64,000 bases of DNA from Bradyrhizobium sp. ISRA430. Lineage in GTDB: Bacteria > Pseudomonadota > Alphaproteobacteria > Rhizobiales > Xanthobacteraceae. The notes beneath the pieces are model-generated. The model worked only from the letters and a program-made list of their open reading frames with translations. It did no database searches and was not told the origin of the DNA. Below, one piece after another: positions 44,376 to 54,048 of this stretch. Every line of letters begins with the position of its first letter. Positions within the stretch are counted from its first letter, which is position 1. The stretch spans positions 2,170,001 through 2,234,000 of the forward strand of contig NZ_CP094516.1 of the NCBI RefSeq assembly GCF_029909975.1, written 5' to 3'. The position numbers and the translations under genes are program-made.

Positions 44376-45872
44376 TTACTCCCAGTACCAGGTCGAAAAA
44401 TCGTTCTCGTACTGCGGGACGTCCTTCCAGACGCCCTTCAGCTTCTTGTTGGTGATGGTGATGAGCTGCGGCTGGTACAGGAAACCGGCGACCGCATCGG
44501 TGGCCAGCATACGCTGGGCATCGCCGAGCAGCTTGGCGCGGGCAGCCTCATCCGGCGTCGACACGATCTGCTTGTAGAGCGCGTTGAACGCCTCGTTGTT
44601 GTAGCCGAGGTAGTAGTCCGGCTCGGTGATCTTGACGAGGTCGAACGGCTCGACATGGCTCACGATGGTGAGGTCGAAATTGTGCGGACCATTGCCGGCA
44701 AACACCTGCGACAGCCACTGCGCCCATTCGACGTTCTCGATCTTGGCGATGATGCCGACCTTGGCGAGCTGGGCCGCGAGGATCTCGCCGCCCTGCCGCG
44801 CATAGGACGGCGGCGGCAGCTTCAGCGACACCTCGAGCGGCGTGGTGACGCCGGCCTCCGCCAGCAGCTTCTTCGCCTTCTCGGGATCGTAGGGATTGAT
44901 GCCGGTGGTGTCGACATAGCCGAGCGCACCGGGCACGTAGAAGCTGCCGATCGGCGTGCCGAAGCCGTCGACCGCGCCGTCGATCATCGCCTTGCGATCG
45001 ATCGCAGCGAGAATGGCCCGGCGCACGCGCACATCATCGAGCGGCTTCTTCCGCTCGTTGATGCCGACGATGGTCTTGGCCCTGGAGCCGCCGACCTGGA
45101 CGTTGAAGCGCGGATCGGCCTTGAACTGCGCGATGGTGCGCTGGGCCGACACGCGCGGGAACGCGTCGACGTCGCCCGAGAGCAGCGCCGCGGTCTGCGC
45201 GGCCGGATCGGAGATGAAGCGGATCGTCACCTTCGACAGCTTGATCGCCGAAGTGTTGCGATAGTCCGCCCATTTGTTCAGCGTGATCGAAGAGCCCTTG
45301 GCCCAGGCGCCGAGCTGGTAGGGACCGGTGCCGATCGGTTGCGTCGCATCGGTCGGTGCGCTCTTCGGCTCGACGATCGACGCGCTTGCCTGCCCCAGCA
45401 GGAAGGGCAGGTTCGGCTCGGCATATTTCAGGGTGATCACGACCGTGTCGGCATCGGGCGCTTCGATCTTCTCGAAGCTCTGGAACAGGCTCTTGTCCTT
45501 GTTCGTGCTCGTCGCCACCGCGTTGCGTTCGAACGAGAACTTCACCGCGGCGGAGCCAAACGGCTCGCCGTTGTGGAATTTGACGCCCTTGCGCAGCTTG
45601 AACGTATAGGTCTTCAGGTCGGGCAATGCGGTCCAGCTCTCGGCCAGCAAGGGCGACGTCGAACCGTCCTCGTTGATCTTGGTCAGCGTCTCGTAGATAT
45701 TGTAGAGCGTGACTTCGGCAATCGCCGCAGCGGCTGCGGTGGTGGGATCGAGTCCCGGCGGCTCCAGAGCCATCGCCATGACGACGCTGTCTTTCTTGCT
45801 CTGCGCCATGACCGGCAGCGGCGCCGCGGCGAATGCGGCGGTGAATGCGACGATGGTTAATTTCTTGAACAT
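44376..45872 (-). CDS. ABC transporter substrate-binding protein, SBP family 5
   Basis: A 498-residue periplasmic receptor: Sec signal peptide MFKKLTIVAFTAAFAAAPLPVMA with cleavage before QSKKD, then MALEPPGLDPTTAAAAAIAEV and TFKLRKGVKFHNGEPFGSAAVKFSFERN, typical of the Dpp/Opp/Gsi family. It is the last gene of a six-gene operon (amidase, two permeases, two ATPases, this protein), 50 bases after the second ATPase. The linked amidase suggests an amide- or peptide-containing ligand, which is inference. Its sequence differs clearly from the binding protein at 1.5-3.1 kb, so the two importers have different ligands. Confidence 0.92.
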   Translation of the reverse strand: MFKKLTIVAFTAAFAAAPLPVMAQSKKDSVVMAMALEPPGLDPTTAAAAAIAEVTLYNIYETLTKINEDGSTSPLLAESWTALPDLKTYTFKLRKGVKFHNGEPFGSAAVKFSFERNAVATSTNKDKSLFQSFEKIEAPDADTVVITLKYAEPNLPFLLGQASASIVEPKSAPTDATQPIGTGPYQLGAWAKGSSITLNKWADYRNTSAIKLSKVTIRFISDPAAQTAALLSGDVDAFPRVSAQRTIAQFKADPRFNVQVGGSRAKTIVGINERKKPLDDVRVRRAILAAIDRKAMIDGAVDGFGTPIGSFYVPGALGYVDTTGINPYDPEKAKKLLAEAGVTTPLEVSLKLPPPSYARQGGEILAAQLAKVGIIAKIENVEWAQWLSQVFAGNGPHNFDLTIVSHVEPFDLVKITEPDYYLGYNNEAFNALYKQIVSTPDEAARAKLLGDAQRMLATDAVAGFLYQPQLITITNKKLKGVWKDVPQYENDFSTWYWE

Positions 45873-45922
45873 GCGTTACTCCCCGGCCTTCTTTCAATCT
45901 ACGCCGATCCTGCCCCGAAACA

Positions 45923-46933
45923 CTAACCTTCCATGGCAGCTTGCGGCAACGCCGCCACGGCCTCGGCCTTATGGCAGGCGGCGAGATGCGCCTCGCCGAT
46001 CCTGCGTAGCGGAGGCGGAACGTCACGGCAATGCTGATCGGCGAGCGGACAGCGCGAGACATAGGGGCATCCGGTCGCGGCCGCCGATTGCGAAGCGATC
46101 GCCTGGGCGCCACGCCGCCGCCGGCCACCGCCGGCGCGGGCGCGCGGTACGGCGTCCAGCAGGGCCCGCGTATAGGGATGGGCGCAGCGCTTGAACAGGT
46201 CTTCGGGACGCCCCTGCTCCACGATCCGGCCGAGATACATCACGGCGACCTCGTCGCAGAGATAATCGACGACCGCGAGGTCATGGCTGATCAGGATGTA
46301 GCTCAGGCCGAACTGCTCCTGCAGATCCTGCATCAGGTTGAGCACCTGCGCCTGCACGGAGACGTCGAGCGCGGAGACCGGCTCGTCGGCGACGATCAGC
46401 TTCGGCTGGGTGATCAGGGCGCGCGCAATCGCGATGCGCTGGCGCTGGCCGCCGGAGAATTCGTGCGGATATTTGTCCATGTCGGCATCGCGCAGGCCGA
46501 CCTGCCTCAGCACAGCCGAAACCCGCGCGCGCAGCGTGCTGCGATCGGTCTCCTCCAGCACGGTCAAGGGCTCCGCGACGATGCGCGCGATGGTCTGGCG
46601 CGGGTCGAGCGATCCATAAGGATCCTGAAACACCATCTGGAAATCGCGCCGGGCCCGGCGCAATTCATCGGCCGGGATGCGGTTGAGGTCGCGGCCGAGC
46701 AGCGCGACCTGCCCCGACGTCGGTCGCTCCAGCGCCATCACCAGTCGCGCGAAGGTCGACTTGCCCGAGCCGGATTCGCCGACGACGCCGAGGCTCCTGC
46801 CCGCCGCGACCTGCACGCTGACGCCGTTCAGCGCGAGCACTTGCGACGGCGGCCGGAACAGGCTTTCGCGCGGCAGGGTGTAACGCTGCACCAGGTCTTT
46901 GACGTCAAGGAGCGTATGCGAGGCGGCGGTCAT
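45923..46933 (-). CDS. Peptide-type ABC transporter ATP-binding protein (OppF/DppF)
   Basis: A 336-residue ATPase. Walker A is GESGSGKST (near residue 52), the Q-loop is VFQDPYGSLDPR, the ABC signature is FSGGQRQR, Walker B is LIVADEPVSALD, and ISHDLAVV carries the switch His. The C-terminal oligopeptide-transporter domain contains CPYVSRCPLADQHC, a Cys pattern that in related ATPases binds an Fe-S cluster. It overlaps the OppD gene by four bases. Confidence 0.93.
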   Translation of the reverse strand: MTAASHTLLDVKDLVQRYTLPRESLFRPPSQVLALNGVSVQVAAGRSLGVVGESGSGKSTFARLVMALERPTSGQVALLGRDLNRIPADELRRARRDFQMVFQDPYGSLDPRQTIARIVAEPLTVLEETDRSTLRARVSAVLRQVGLRDADMDKYPHEFSGGQRQRIAIARALITQPKLIVADEPVSALDVSVQAQVLNLMQDLQEQFGLSYILISHDLAVVDYLCDEVAVMYLGRIVEQGRPEDLFKRCAHPYTRALLDAVPRARAGGGRRRRGAQAIASQSAAATGCPYVSRCPLADQHCRDVPPPLRRIGEAHLAACHKAEAVAALPQAAMEG

Positions 46934-47949
46934 GCGGACACTGCTCCGACGCGATCGGCCATCGAGACATCCGTGCGCAGGCAGCGCACGTCATGGCCGG
47001 GTCCGACCTCGACCATCGGCGGCAGCGCCGCGCGGCACCTGTCCTCGACGAGCGGGCAGCGATCGGAGAAGGTGCAGCCCGCCGGCAGGTCGGCGAGCTC
47101 CGGCACGGTGCCCGAGATGGTTTTCAGCCGCGTCCCTTTGCGCGCACCAAGGCGTGGGCGAGCGCGAAACAGGCCCTGCGTATAGGGATGCCCCATGCGC
47201 CTGAACACCTCGTCGGTGGGGCCGCTCTCGACCACGGTGCCGCCATACATCACCATCATGCGCTGCACGTTCTCGGCGATGACGCCGAGGTCGTGCGAGA
47301 TCAGGATCATCGACATGCCGCGCTCTTCGACGAGATCGGCAATGAGATCGAGGATCTGCCCCTGGATGGTGACGTCCAGCGCGGTGGTCGGCTCGTCCGC
47401 GATCAACAGGTCCGGCTCGCAGGCAAGCGCCATGGCGATTGTGATGCGCTGGCGCTGGCCGCCGGAGAACTGGTGCGGATAGGCGTCTATGCGCTTCGCC
47501 GCATCGGGAAGGCCGACGCGGTCGAGCAAGGCGATCGCTTCCCTTCGTGCCTGCGCCGCCGAATAGTTCTTGTGACGGCGGAGCGGCTCGGCCACCTGGT
47601 GCCCGATCGTGTGCATCGGGTTGAGCGCGGTCATCGGCTCCTGGAAGATCATGCTGATGCGGTTGCCGCGCAGGCGGCAGTAGTCGCGGTCCGAGAGCCC
47701 GACCAGCTCGCGGCCCTCGAGCCGGATGCTGCCGCCGACGACGGCGCTGTCCGGCAACAGTCCCATCAGGGACAGCGCCGTAACCGACTTGCCGCAACCG
47801 GATTCGCCGACCAGTCCCAGCGTCTCGCCGCGCTTCAAGGAAAAGCTGACGCCGCGCACGGCCTGCGCCGGGCCGCGGCTGGTGTTGAGGCGGACGCCGA
47901 GATTGTCGACCTCGATCAGCGGCGCGATTGCGGGAGTGCTCATCATCAT
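46930..47949 (-). CDS. Peptide-type ABC transporter ATP-binding protein (OppD/DppD)
   Basis: A 339-residue ATPase. The open frame extends upstream, but I start at the first of three ATGs at 47949, which overlaps the permease stop (ATGA). Walker [11 protein letters not shown]-loop [14 protein letters not shown], signature FSGGQRQR, Walker [13 protein letters not shown], switch ISHDLGVI; the C-terminus carries [14 protein letters not shown]. It pairs with the OppF ATPase downstream. Confidence 0.93.
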   Translation of the reverse strand: MMMSTPAIAPLIEVDNLGVRLNTSRGPAQAVRGVSFSLKRGETLGLVGESGCGKSVTALSLMGLLPDSAVVGGSIRLEGRELVGLSDRDYCRLRGNRISMIFQEPMTALNPMHTIGHQVAEPLRRHKNYSAAQARREAIALLDRVGLPDAAKRIDAYPHQFSGGQRQRITIAMALACEPDLLIADEPTTALDVTIQGQILDLIADLVEERGMSMILISHDLGVIAENVQRMMVMYGGTVVESGPTDEVFRRMGHPYTQGLFRARPRLGARKGTRLKTISGTVPELADLPAGCTFSDRCPLVEDRCRAALPPMVEVGPGHDVRCLRTDVSMADRVGAVSA

Positions 47950-48839
47950 CGCTCCCGCGCCAGCCTGGGATCGAGCAGATCGCGCAATCCGTCGCCGAGC
48001 AGATTGAGACCGAGCACCGCGATCGCGATCGCCGCCCCGGGATAGACCGCGAGCATCGGCGACTGGAACAGCAGGGTTTGCGCGTCGTTCAGCATGCGCC
48101 CCCAGGACGGCTGCGGCGGTTGCGTGCCGAGGCCGAGATAGGACAAGGCGGCTTCGGCGAGAATCGCGAGCGCGAACTGGATCGTCGCCTGCACGATCAG
48201 GATCGACAGGATGTTCGGCAGCACGTGCTCGATGGTGATGCGGAAACTGCCCTTCCCCGCGGCGCGCGCCGCCAGGACGAACTCGCGGGCCCAGATCGCG
48301 TTGGCCGAACCGCGCGTCAGACGGGTCAGCGTCGGGATCTGGAAGATGCCGATGGCGACGATCGACGTCACCATGCCGGGCCCCACGACCGCAGCGAGCA
48401 TGATGGCGGACAACACGGCCGGAAAGGCGAAGGTGAAGTCCGAAAAGCGCATGATGATCTCTTCGGTCCAGCCCCGGCGCGCCGCGGCGATCAGGCCGAG
48501 GCAGACGCCGAAGGTGAGACCGATGCTGACCGCGATGATGCCGACCAGGATGGTCGAGCGGGCACCGGCCAGCAGCAGCGAAACGATGTCGCGGCCGAAG
48601 GAATCGGTGCCTAGCCAGTGCGCCGCGGACGGCGGCTTGAGCTTTGCGGCGATGTCGATCTCGTAGGGCGACCACGGCGTCCACACCAGCGACAATAGTG
48701 CAGAGGCGAGAACGAGCAGGCTGAGCACGCCGCCGACCACGAAGCTGCGATGCCGCAGCGCGCGGCGCCAGAACGTGCGGGCCGGGAGAGGACGCGCGGC
48801 GACCGGCGCGTCAAGCGACGAACTCAGCGGCGCGCTCAC
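47946..48839 (-). CDS. Peptide-type ABC transporter permease (DppC)
   Basis: A 297-residue inner-membrane permease. I use the GTG at 48839, overlapping the preceding stop as GTGA, because homology begins there (VSAPLSSSLDAPV) and no better start exists. The first helix is VVGGVLSLLVLASALLSLVW, then HWLGTDSFGRDIVSLLLAGAR, and the EAA loop around LAARAAGKGSFRITIEHVLPN. The C-terminus is [15 protein letters not shown]. It forms the channel with the DppB partner. Confidence 0.9.
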   Translation of the reverse strand: MSAPLSSSLDAPVAARPLPARTFWRRALRHRSFVVGGVLSLLVLASALLSLVWTPWSPYEIDIAAKLKPPSAAHWLGTDSFGRDIVSLLLAGARSTILVGIIAVSIGLTFGVCLGLIAAARRGWTEEIIMRFSDFTFAFPAVLSAIMLAAVVGPGMVTSIVAIGIFQIPTLTRLTRGSANAIWAREFVLAARAAGKGSFRITIEHVLPNILSILIVQATIQFALAILAEAALSYLGLGTQPPQPSWGRMLNDAQTLLFQSPMLAVYPGAAIAIAVLGLNLLGDGLRDLLDPRLARER

Positions 48840-49786
48840 AGGTCGTGGACCTTGATGCGGGGATCGATGAAGGCATAGAGCACATCGACCACGAAGTTGA
48901 CGATCACGACCATCGCCGCGAGCAGCATCACACAGTTGCGCACCACGATCAGGTCGCGATTGGCGATCGACTGGAAGATCAGGCGGCCGAGCCCCGGCAG
49001 ATAGAACACGTTCTCGATCACGATGGTGCCGGCGAGCAGATTGGCGAACTGCAGGCCCATCACCGTCATCACCGGGATCATGGCGTTGCGCAGCACGTGG
49101 CTCCACAACACCTCGCGCTTGCCGAGCCCCTTCGCACGCGCCGTGCGGACAAAATCCTCGCGCAACACTTCCAACACCGCCGAGCGCGTCACGCGCGCGA
49201 GGATCGCGGCCTGCACCACCGCGAGCGAGATCGCCGGCAGCAGCAGCGATTTGACGCCGGGCCAGATGCCGTCGTCCCAGCCGGCAAAGCCGCCGGCCGA
49301 CAGCCATTGCAGCCGCACCGAGAACAACAGGATGAGGAGGATGGCGAACCAGAAGTTCGGCAGCGCCAGGCCCACTTGCGTCAGCGACATCACGCCGACG
49401 TCGCCGAGCTTGTTGTGGTTGGCGGCGGTGTAGATACCGGCGGAAAGCGCGAGCGCCACCGTGATCAGCATGGACATGATTGCGAGCGGAATGGTCAGCA
49501 CCAGCCGCTCCGCGATCAGGCTAGCTACCGGCGTGCCGTAGACATAGCTGTTGCCGAGATCGCCCGAGAGCAGCCCCTCGATCCATTGCAGGTAGCGAAT
49601 GGTCAGCGGCTGGTCGAGCCCGAGCTTGACGGTGAGCGCGCGCACCGCGTCCGGCGACGCATCGGCGCCCATCAGCATCTGCGCGGCGTTGCCGGGCAAG
49701 GCATCCAGCACCAGGAAAATGATCAGGGATGCGCCGACCAGCGTCGCCAGCAGGGTCAAGAGACGTCGGAGGACAAATACGCTCAT
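48836..49786 (-). CDS. Peptide-type ABC transporter permease (DppB)
   Basis: A 316-residue inner-membrane permease starting MSVFVLRRLLTLLATLVGASL, with the first helix, the GDLGNSYVYGTPV periplasmic segment, EAA loop VRTARAKGLGKREVLWSHVLRNA and final VDVLYAFIDPRIKVHDL. It is the first membrane component after the amidase gene (86 bases). Confidence 0.92.
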   Translation of the reverse strand: MSVFVLRRLLTLLATLVGASLIIFLVLDALPGNAAQMLMGADASPDAVRALTVKLGLDQPLTIRYLQWIEGLLSGDLGNSYVYGTPVASLIAERLVLTIPLAIMSMLITVALALSAGIYTAANHNKLGDVGVMSLTQVGLALPNFWFAILLILLFSVRLQWLSAGGFAGWDDGIWPGVKSLLLPAISLAVVQAAILARVTRSAVLEVLREDFVRTARAKGLGKREVLWSHVLRNAMIPVMTVMGLQFANLLAGTIVIENVFYLPGLGRLIFQSIANRDLIVVRNCVMLLAAMVVIVNFVVDVLYAFIDPRIKVHDL

Positions 49787-49872
49787 GCGCGCTCGGATTC
49801 AGGGCTCACGGGCGGCACGATCAACATGTCCGGGCGCCCGACGCAAGCCCCCTGCTGCACGCCATCAACGCC

Positions 49873-51294
49873 TCACTCCGGCCAACGGGACAGAAGGTCG
49901 TGCGAGGCCTCGAACAGCGCGCTCACACGCAACAATTCGGCATCGGCCCGGAAGCGGCCGACGAGCTGCAGTCCGATCGGGAGGCCGTCGTGGCCGAAGC
50001 CGCAGGGCAGGCTCACCGCGGGGTGCCCGGTCATGTTGAACAGCATGGTCCACGGGAACCAATGCGGTCGGACGCTGTCGAACTGCTGACCGTCGATCTC
50101 GATGGTGCCGAACAGGTCCTGGTCGATCGGCAGCGCGGTGCGGGTGACGGTCGGCATCGCCAGCAGATGCCCACGCGCAAGCAGGGATTGCACCCGGCGG
50201 AACAGCGCGGTGCGCGCGAACATCGCCTCCTGATAGTCGACGCCGCTGACATTGGTCGCAAGAGCGACCTGCTTCACGAAAGTATCGCTCAGGACGTCGC
50301 CATGCTCGGCGACGAGCTTCGAAAACCGCGTGCGCCAGACCGTGTGGTTGATGGCGCGCCAGATCGGCTCGATGTCGAACCCCTCGCCGGAAAACTCCTC
50401 GAGCTCGGCACCTAAGCCTGCCAGCCGGTCGAGGCTCGCCTTGAAGCTGGCCGCGACGTCGGCGGACACGGGACGTCCAGGCGGCGACAGGCAGAACAGG
50501 ATCCTTTGCCCGCGCAGATCGCCGCGCGGCGCTGCCGTGCCGATGAAATCGGAGACGGGAACGCCGATCGACCAGGGATCGGAGGCATCCTCGCCGGCCA
50601 TCGCCTGCATCATCAGCGCAGTGTCGGCGACGGTGCGCGTGGTCGGCGTGACATAGGTCTGGTTGCCGAAGGCATCCTGCACCTGGCTGTGCGGAATGAC
50701 GCCGTTGCTCTGCTTGATTCCGACCACGCCGTTGCAGGCGGCGGGGATCCGCGTCGAGCCGCCGCCATCGGTCGCGATCGCGAGCGGCGCGATGCCGCTG
50801 GCGACGGCCACCGCGGCGCCGCCGCTGGAGCCGCCGGAGGAACGGCCCGCATCCCACGCATTGCGGGTGCGGCCGAACAGCGGCGAGTCCGTCAGGCACT
50901 TGCTGCCGAATTCCGGCGTCGTAGTCTTGCCGATCAGGATCGCGCCCTGAGCGCGCAGTCGTGCGACGGCGACAGCATCCTCCTTCGGAACATTGTCCTT
51001 GTAGGGAACGGCGCCGAAGGTGGTCTTCACGCCCCTGGTGTTGACGATGTCCTTGACGGTAACGGGAAGGCCATGCAGCAGGCCGAGCGGCTCGCCTGCC
51101 ATCACCTTGCGCTCCGCCTCGCGCGCCTGTGCCATCGCCTCATCGCCGCACAGCGTGATGAAGCAGTTCAGCTCTGGCTGAAGCGCCTCGGCGCGCGCGA
51201 GCACCGCGCGGGTGATCTCGACCGGCGAAAGCTCCTTGCCGCCGATACGGGCGCGCAGCTCGGTGGCGGACAGGAAACAGAGATCATTACTCAT
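49873..51294 (-). CDS. Amidase signature family enzyme
   Basis: A 473-residue amidase. I use the ATG at 51294 (MSNDLCFLSATELRARIGGK), since family similarity begins there; an in-frame ATG at 51312 is possible and neither has a good ribosome site. The Ser-cisSer-Lys triad is seen as Lys in PVTVKDIVNT, cis-Ser in GRSSGGSSGGAAVAVASG and nucleophile Ser in ATDGGGSTRIPAACNG. It heads the peptide-type ABC operon and probably hydrolyses the imported amide or a derivative. Unlike the amidase at 42.5-44.1 kb it is intact. Confidence 0.9.
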   Translation of the reverse strand: MSNDLCFLSATELRARIGGKELSPVEITRAVLARAEALQPELNCFITLCGDEAMAQAREAERKVMAGEPLGLLHGLPVTVKDIVNTRGVKTTFGAVPYKDNVPKEDAVAVARLRAQGAILIGKTTTPEFGSKCLTDSPLFGRTRNAWDAGRSSGGSSGGAAVAVASGIAPLAIATDGGGSTRIPAACNGVVGIKQSNGVIPHSQVQDAFGNQTYVTPTTRTVADTALMMQAMAGEDASDPWSIGVPVSDFIGTAAPRGDLRGQRILFCLSPPGRPVSADVAASFKASLDRLAGLGAELEEFSGEGFDIEPIWRAINHTVWRTRFSKLVAEHGDVLSDTFVKQVALATNVSGVDYQEAMFARTALFRRVQSLLARGHLLAMPTVTRTALPIDQDLFGTIEIDGQQFDSVRPHWFPWTMLFNMTGHPAVSLPCGFGHDGLPIGLQLVGRFRADAELLRVSALFEASHDLLSRWPE

Positions 51295-51419
51295 TGAAGG
51301 ACCAGCTCGCATCAGAACGCGCGGACCTTGCCAGCGCACGCCAATCCTGTCCATTTCGGCTGGCGCATGGCCGCAGTCCGCCGGAACATCCCGGACATTG
51401 CGATGGCCAAACTCGCCGC

Positions 51420-52355
51420 TTACCAAGTCGGGGAGATCTCGCGGCTCCACGGCGGATCGGCGCCCGGACGGGTACAGGTGAGACCGGCGCAATTGGCGGC
51501 AAAGGCGAGCGCGCGGCGGAGCTCGTCGGCGCCGATATCCCTTAGCTTTTGCCGGGCGAGCCGTCCCTGCCTGTGCAAGGCAAACAACAGCGCTGCCTGA
51601 AAGCTGTCGCCGGCGCCGATGGTGTCGGCCACTTCAACTTTTGGCGCGGCGACTGCGATCTGCCCTGCCCGCCCATGCCACGCCACGGCGCCGCTGTTGC
51701 CGCGGGTGATGACGACGAGGCTCGCGCCCTGCCCCAGCAGCGCGTTCGCCCGCTGCGGACAAGGCTCGTCGCCGAAGAGATAAGCGAAGTCGACGTCGGA
51801 CATCTTGATCAGGTCGGCGCTATCCGCGAACTCCACCATGCGCGCGAGGTAGGCTGGCTTGTCCTTGACCAGGTTGGGCCGGCAGTTCGGATCGAACGAG
51901 ATCGTCGACGTCGCCCGTGCATCCGCGATCAGGGCCTTGGTCTCGGCCGCGCCCTTGTCGTTGACCAGCGTGGTCGAGCCGACATGGACGGCCTCGACCG
52001 TCTCGAACGGAATGGTGCCGCGCCGGTAGGTCCAGTTCCGCGTTGCGGTTTCGGCGTCATAGAAGGCATAATGCGACTCGCCCGCGACGATGCGGACAAA
52101 GGCGAGCGTTGTCTGGTGATCGCCGCGAGTCGCAAGGCCGAGCTCGACATTCGAGGCCGTCGCGTGATCGGCGATCATCTGTCCGAACAGATCGGTCGAA
52201 ATGCCGCCCACGAAGCCGGTCGGCGCACCCAGCCGCGCCATGCCGATCGCGACATTGAGACAGGAGCCGCCAACGGCCGGCATCGCCGCCTCGCGGCCCT
52301 CGGCATTGCGCGTGGGCACGAAATCGATCAGCGCATCGCCGCAGGCAATCAGCAT
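51420..52355 (-). CDS. PfkB-family carbohydrate kinase, fructokinase type
   Basis: A 311-residue sugar kinase. I start at the ATG at 52355, nine bases after GGAGG; a TTG three codons earlier overlaps the upstream stop. The N-terminal substrate region is CGDALIDFVPTRN with GGSCLNVAIGMARLG; the C-terminal ATP/anion-hole motif is VADTIGAGDSFQAALLFAL with the catalytic Asp. Family members phosphorylate fructose, ribulose and similar ketoses. It sits directly behind a FGGY kinase in the polyol operon and probably acts on the ketose made by the SDR. Confidence 0.88.
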   Translation of the reverse strand: MLIACGDALIDFVPTRNAEGREAAMPAVGGSCLNVAIGMARLGAPTGFVGGISTDLFGQMIADHATASNVELGLATRGDHQTTLAFVRIVAGESHYAFYDAETATRNWTYRRGTIPFETVEAVHVGSTTLVNDKGAAETKALIADARATSTISFDPNCRPNLVKDKPAYLARMVEFADSADLIKMSDVDFAYLFGDEPCPQRANALLGQGASLVVITRGNSGAVAWHGRAGQIAVAAPKVEVADTIGAGDSFQAALLFALHRQGRLARQKLRDIGADELRRALAFAANCAGLTCTRPGADPPWSREISPTW

Positions 52356-52360
52356 CCGAT

Positions 52361-54010
52361 TCAACCTCCGGACAGGGCAACGCCGCGCATCGCCACGCGG
52401 CTGCTGCGGTCGACCTCGCGCAGCAGCCTGTAGACGTCCCGCTTGCGGCTGTGAAACGCGGCCATATCAGGCGTGGTCGGCTCGCTCAGGCGCCCCAACG
52501 CCGACATCTTTGCCATGGTCTCGCCGATCGAGGCGTAGGCGCCGCCGGCCACCGCCCCGAGCATCGCGGCGCCCAGCAGCACCGGCTCCTTTGTCTGCGG
52601 CAGCGCCACCGTCAGGCCCGTCGTATCGGCCATGATCTGCCGCACCAAGGGGCTCCGGCTCGCGCCGCCACCCATGATCATGATGCTGGAGTGAACGCCA
52701 TGTGCGGCAAAGGCCTCGATCACTTCAGCGAGCCCATAGGCAAGCCCGCACAGGCCGGCGACGAACAGTCGTTCCATCGACCCGATATCGGTATCCAGAT
52801 CGAGGCCCGCGATCACCGCGCGCGTATCGGGGTCGGCGTAAGGCGAGCGGTTACCGATGAACTCGGGGAGGACATGGACGTCGCGGGCGAACAGCGCGGC
52901 GCGGCTGGCATCGCCGGCGCGCGCGATGATGCGGCGCTCGAGAAAGTCGATGACATCGAGGCCGCCCTTGCGGGCCGCCGCGCTTGCCTCGGCATAGCCC
53001 GGATGCGACTTGAGAAGATGGTCGATCGCAGCGCCCGCGGCCGACTGCCCGCCCTCGTTGAGCCAGAAGTCCGGCACCATGCCGGAATAATAAGGGCCCC
53101 ATACGCCCGGCACGAAACATGGGTCCTTCGTCGTTGCCATGATGCAGGCCGACGTTCCCATGATGTAGGCCAGGCGATCGCAGACATCCGTCGTTCCGCC
53201 CGACCCGTCGCGGCCGCCGATCGCGCCGATGCCGCCGGCATGCGCGTCGATCAGCGATGCGCCGACCGGCGTGCCCGGTGACAGGCCGAGGTCGGCGGCA
53301 GCCACGCAGGTGAGGCCGGCGCCGAGCCTTGTGCCAGGCGCGACAATCTCGGTGCCGATGCGGGCGTATTTCTCCGCGACGAAGTCCGTGAGGCCGATGC
53401 GCTGGAAGAACGGCGCGCTCCATCCGCCATCATGCGCGAGATAGTTCCACTTGCAGGTGACCGTGCAGGTCGAGCGTTGCAGCGAGCCGGTCGCTCGCCA
53501 GGTCAAATAGTCCGCCAGATCGAAGAAGTGGCCGGCTGCATCGAAACTCGCGCGCAGGTGCCGCTTCAGCCACAACAGCTTCGGCATCTCCATCTCGGGC
53601 GAGATCGAGCCGCCGACATAGCGCAGCACCGCGTCCTCGGTTTCGTTGATCAGCCGCGCCTCGGTCGTGGCGCGATGGTCCATCCAGACGATGACGTTGC
53701 GTTGCGGCTCACCGGAGGCGCTGACGGTGAGCGACTGGCCTTCGGAATCGAGGACCACCAGCGAACAGGTGGCGTCGAAGCCGATGCCGCCGACGCTGTC
53801 GGGCGCAATGCCGGCCTCCGCAATCGCCGCCCGCACGGATTTCGCGCACGCATCCCATATATCGGACGAGGACTGCTCGACGATGTCGCCGGCCTCGTGC
53901 CATATCCGGATCGGGTGCCGGGCGGTCGCAAGGAGGTTACCGGCCGCATCAAAAACCCCTGCCCGCGTGCTCGTGGTTCCCACGTCGACGCCGATATACG
54001 CTTGCGGCAT
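52361..54010 (-). CDS. FGGY-family pentulose kinase (D-ribulokinase type)
   Basis: A 549-residue sugar kinase of the hexokinase-actin superfamily. The N-terminal phosphate loop is GVDVGTTSTRAGVFD, then FDATCSLVVLD and WMDHRA. STCTVTCKWNYL is characteristic of the YpCarbK/FGGY D-ribulokinase subgroup. GASLIDAHAGGIGAIGG carries the catalytic Asp region, and GGGASRSPLVRQIMAD the adenosine motif. With the SDR upstream it may turn an oxidised pentitol (ribulose or xylulose) into the 5-phosphate; this is inference from neighbours. Confidence 0.88.
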   Translation of the reverse strand: MPQAYIGVDVGTTSTRAGVFDAAGNLLATARHPIRIWHEAGDIVEQSSSDIWDACAKSVRAAIAEAGIAPDSVGGIGFDATCSLVVLDSEGQSLTVSASGEPQRNVIVWMDHRATTEARLINETEDAVLRYVGGSISPEMEMPKLLWLKRHLRASFDAAGHFFDLADYLTWRATGSLQRSTCTVTCKWNYLAHDGGWSAPFFQRIGLTDFVAEKYARIGTEIVAPGTRLGAGLTCVAAADLGLSPGTPVGASLIDAHAGGIGAIGGRDGSGGTTDVCDRLAYIMGTSACIMATTKDPCFVPGVWGPYYSGMVPDFWLNEGGQSAAGAAIDHLLKSHPGYAEASAAARKGGLDVIDFLERRIIARAGDASRAALFARDVHVLPEFIGNRSPYADPDTRAVIAGLDLDTDIGSMERLFVAGLCGLAYGLAEVIEAFAAHGVHSSIMIMGGGASRSPLVRQIMADTTGLTVALPQTKEPVLLGAAMLGAVAGGAYASIGETMAKMSALGRLSEPTTPDMAAFHSRKRDVYRLLREVDRSSRVAMRGVALSGG

Positions 54011-54048
54011 TGTCGCTCCCGGTCGCTCTCGTCAGTTTTGACGCAAGC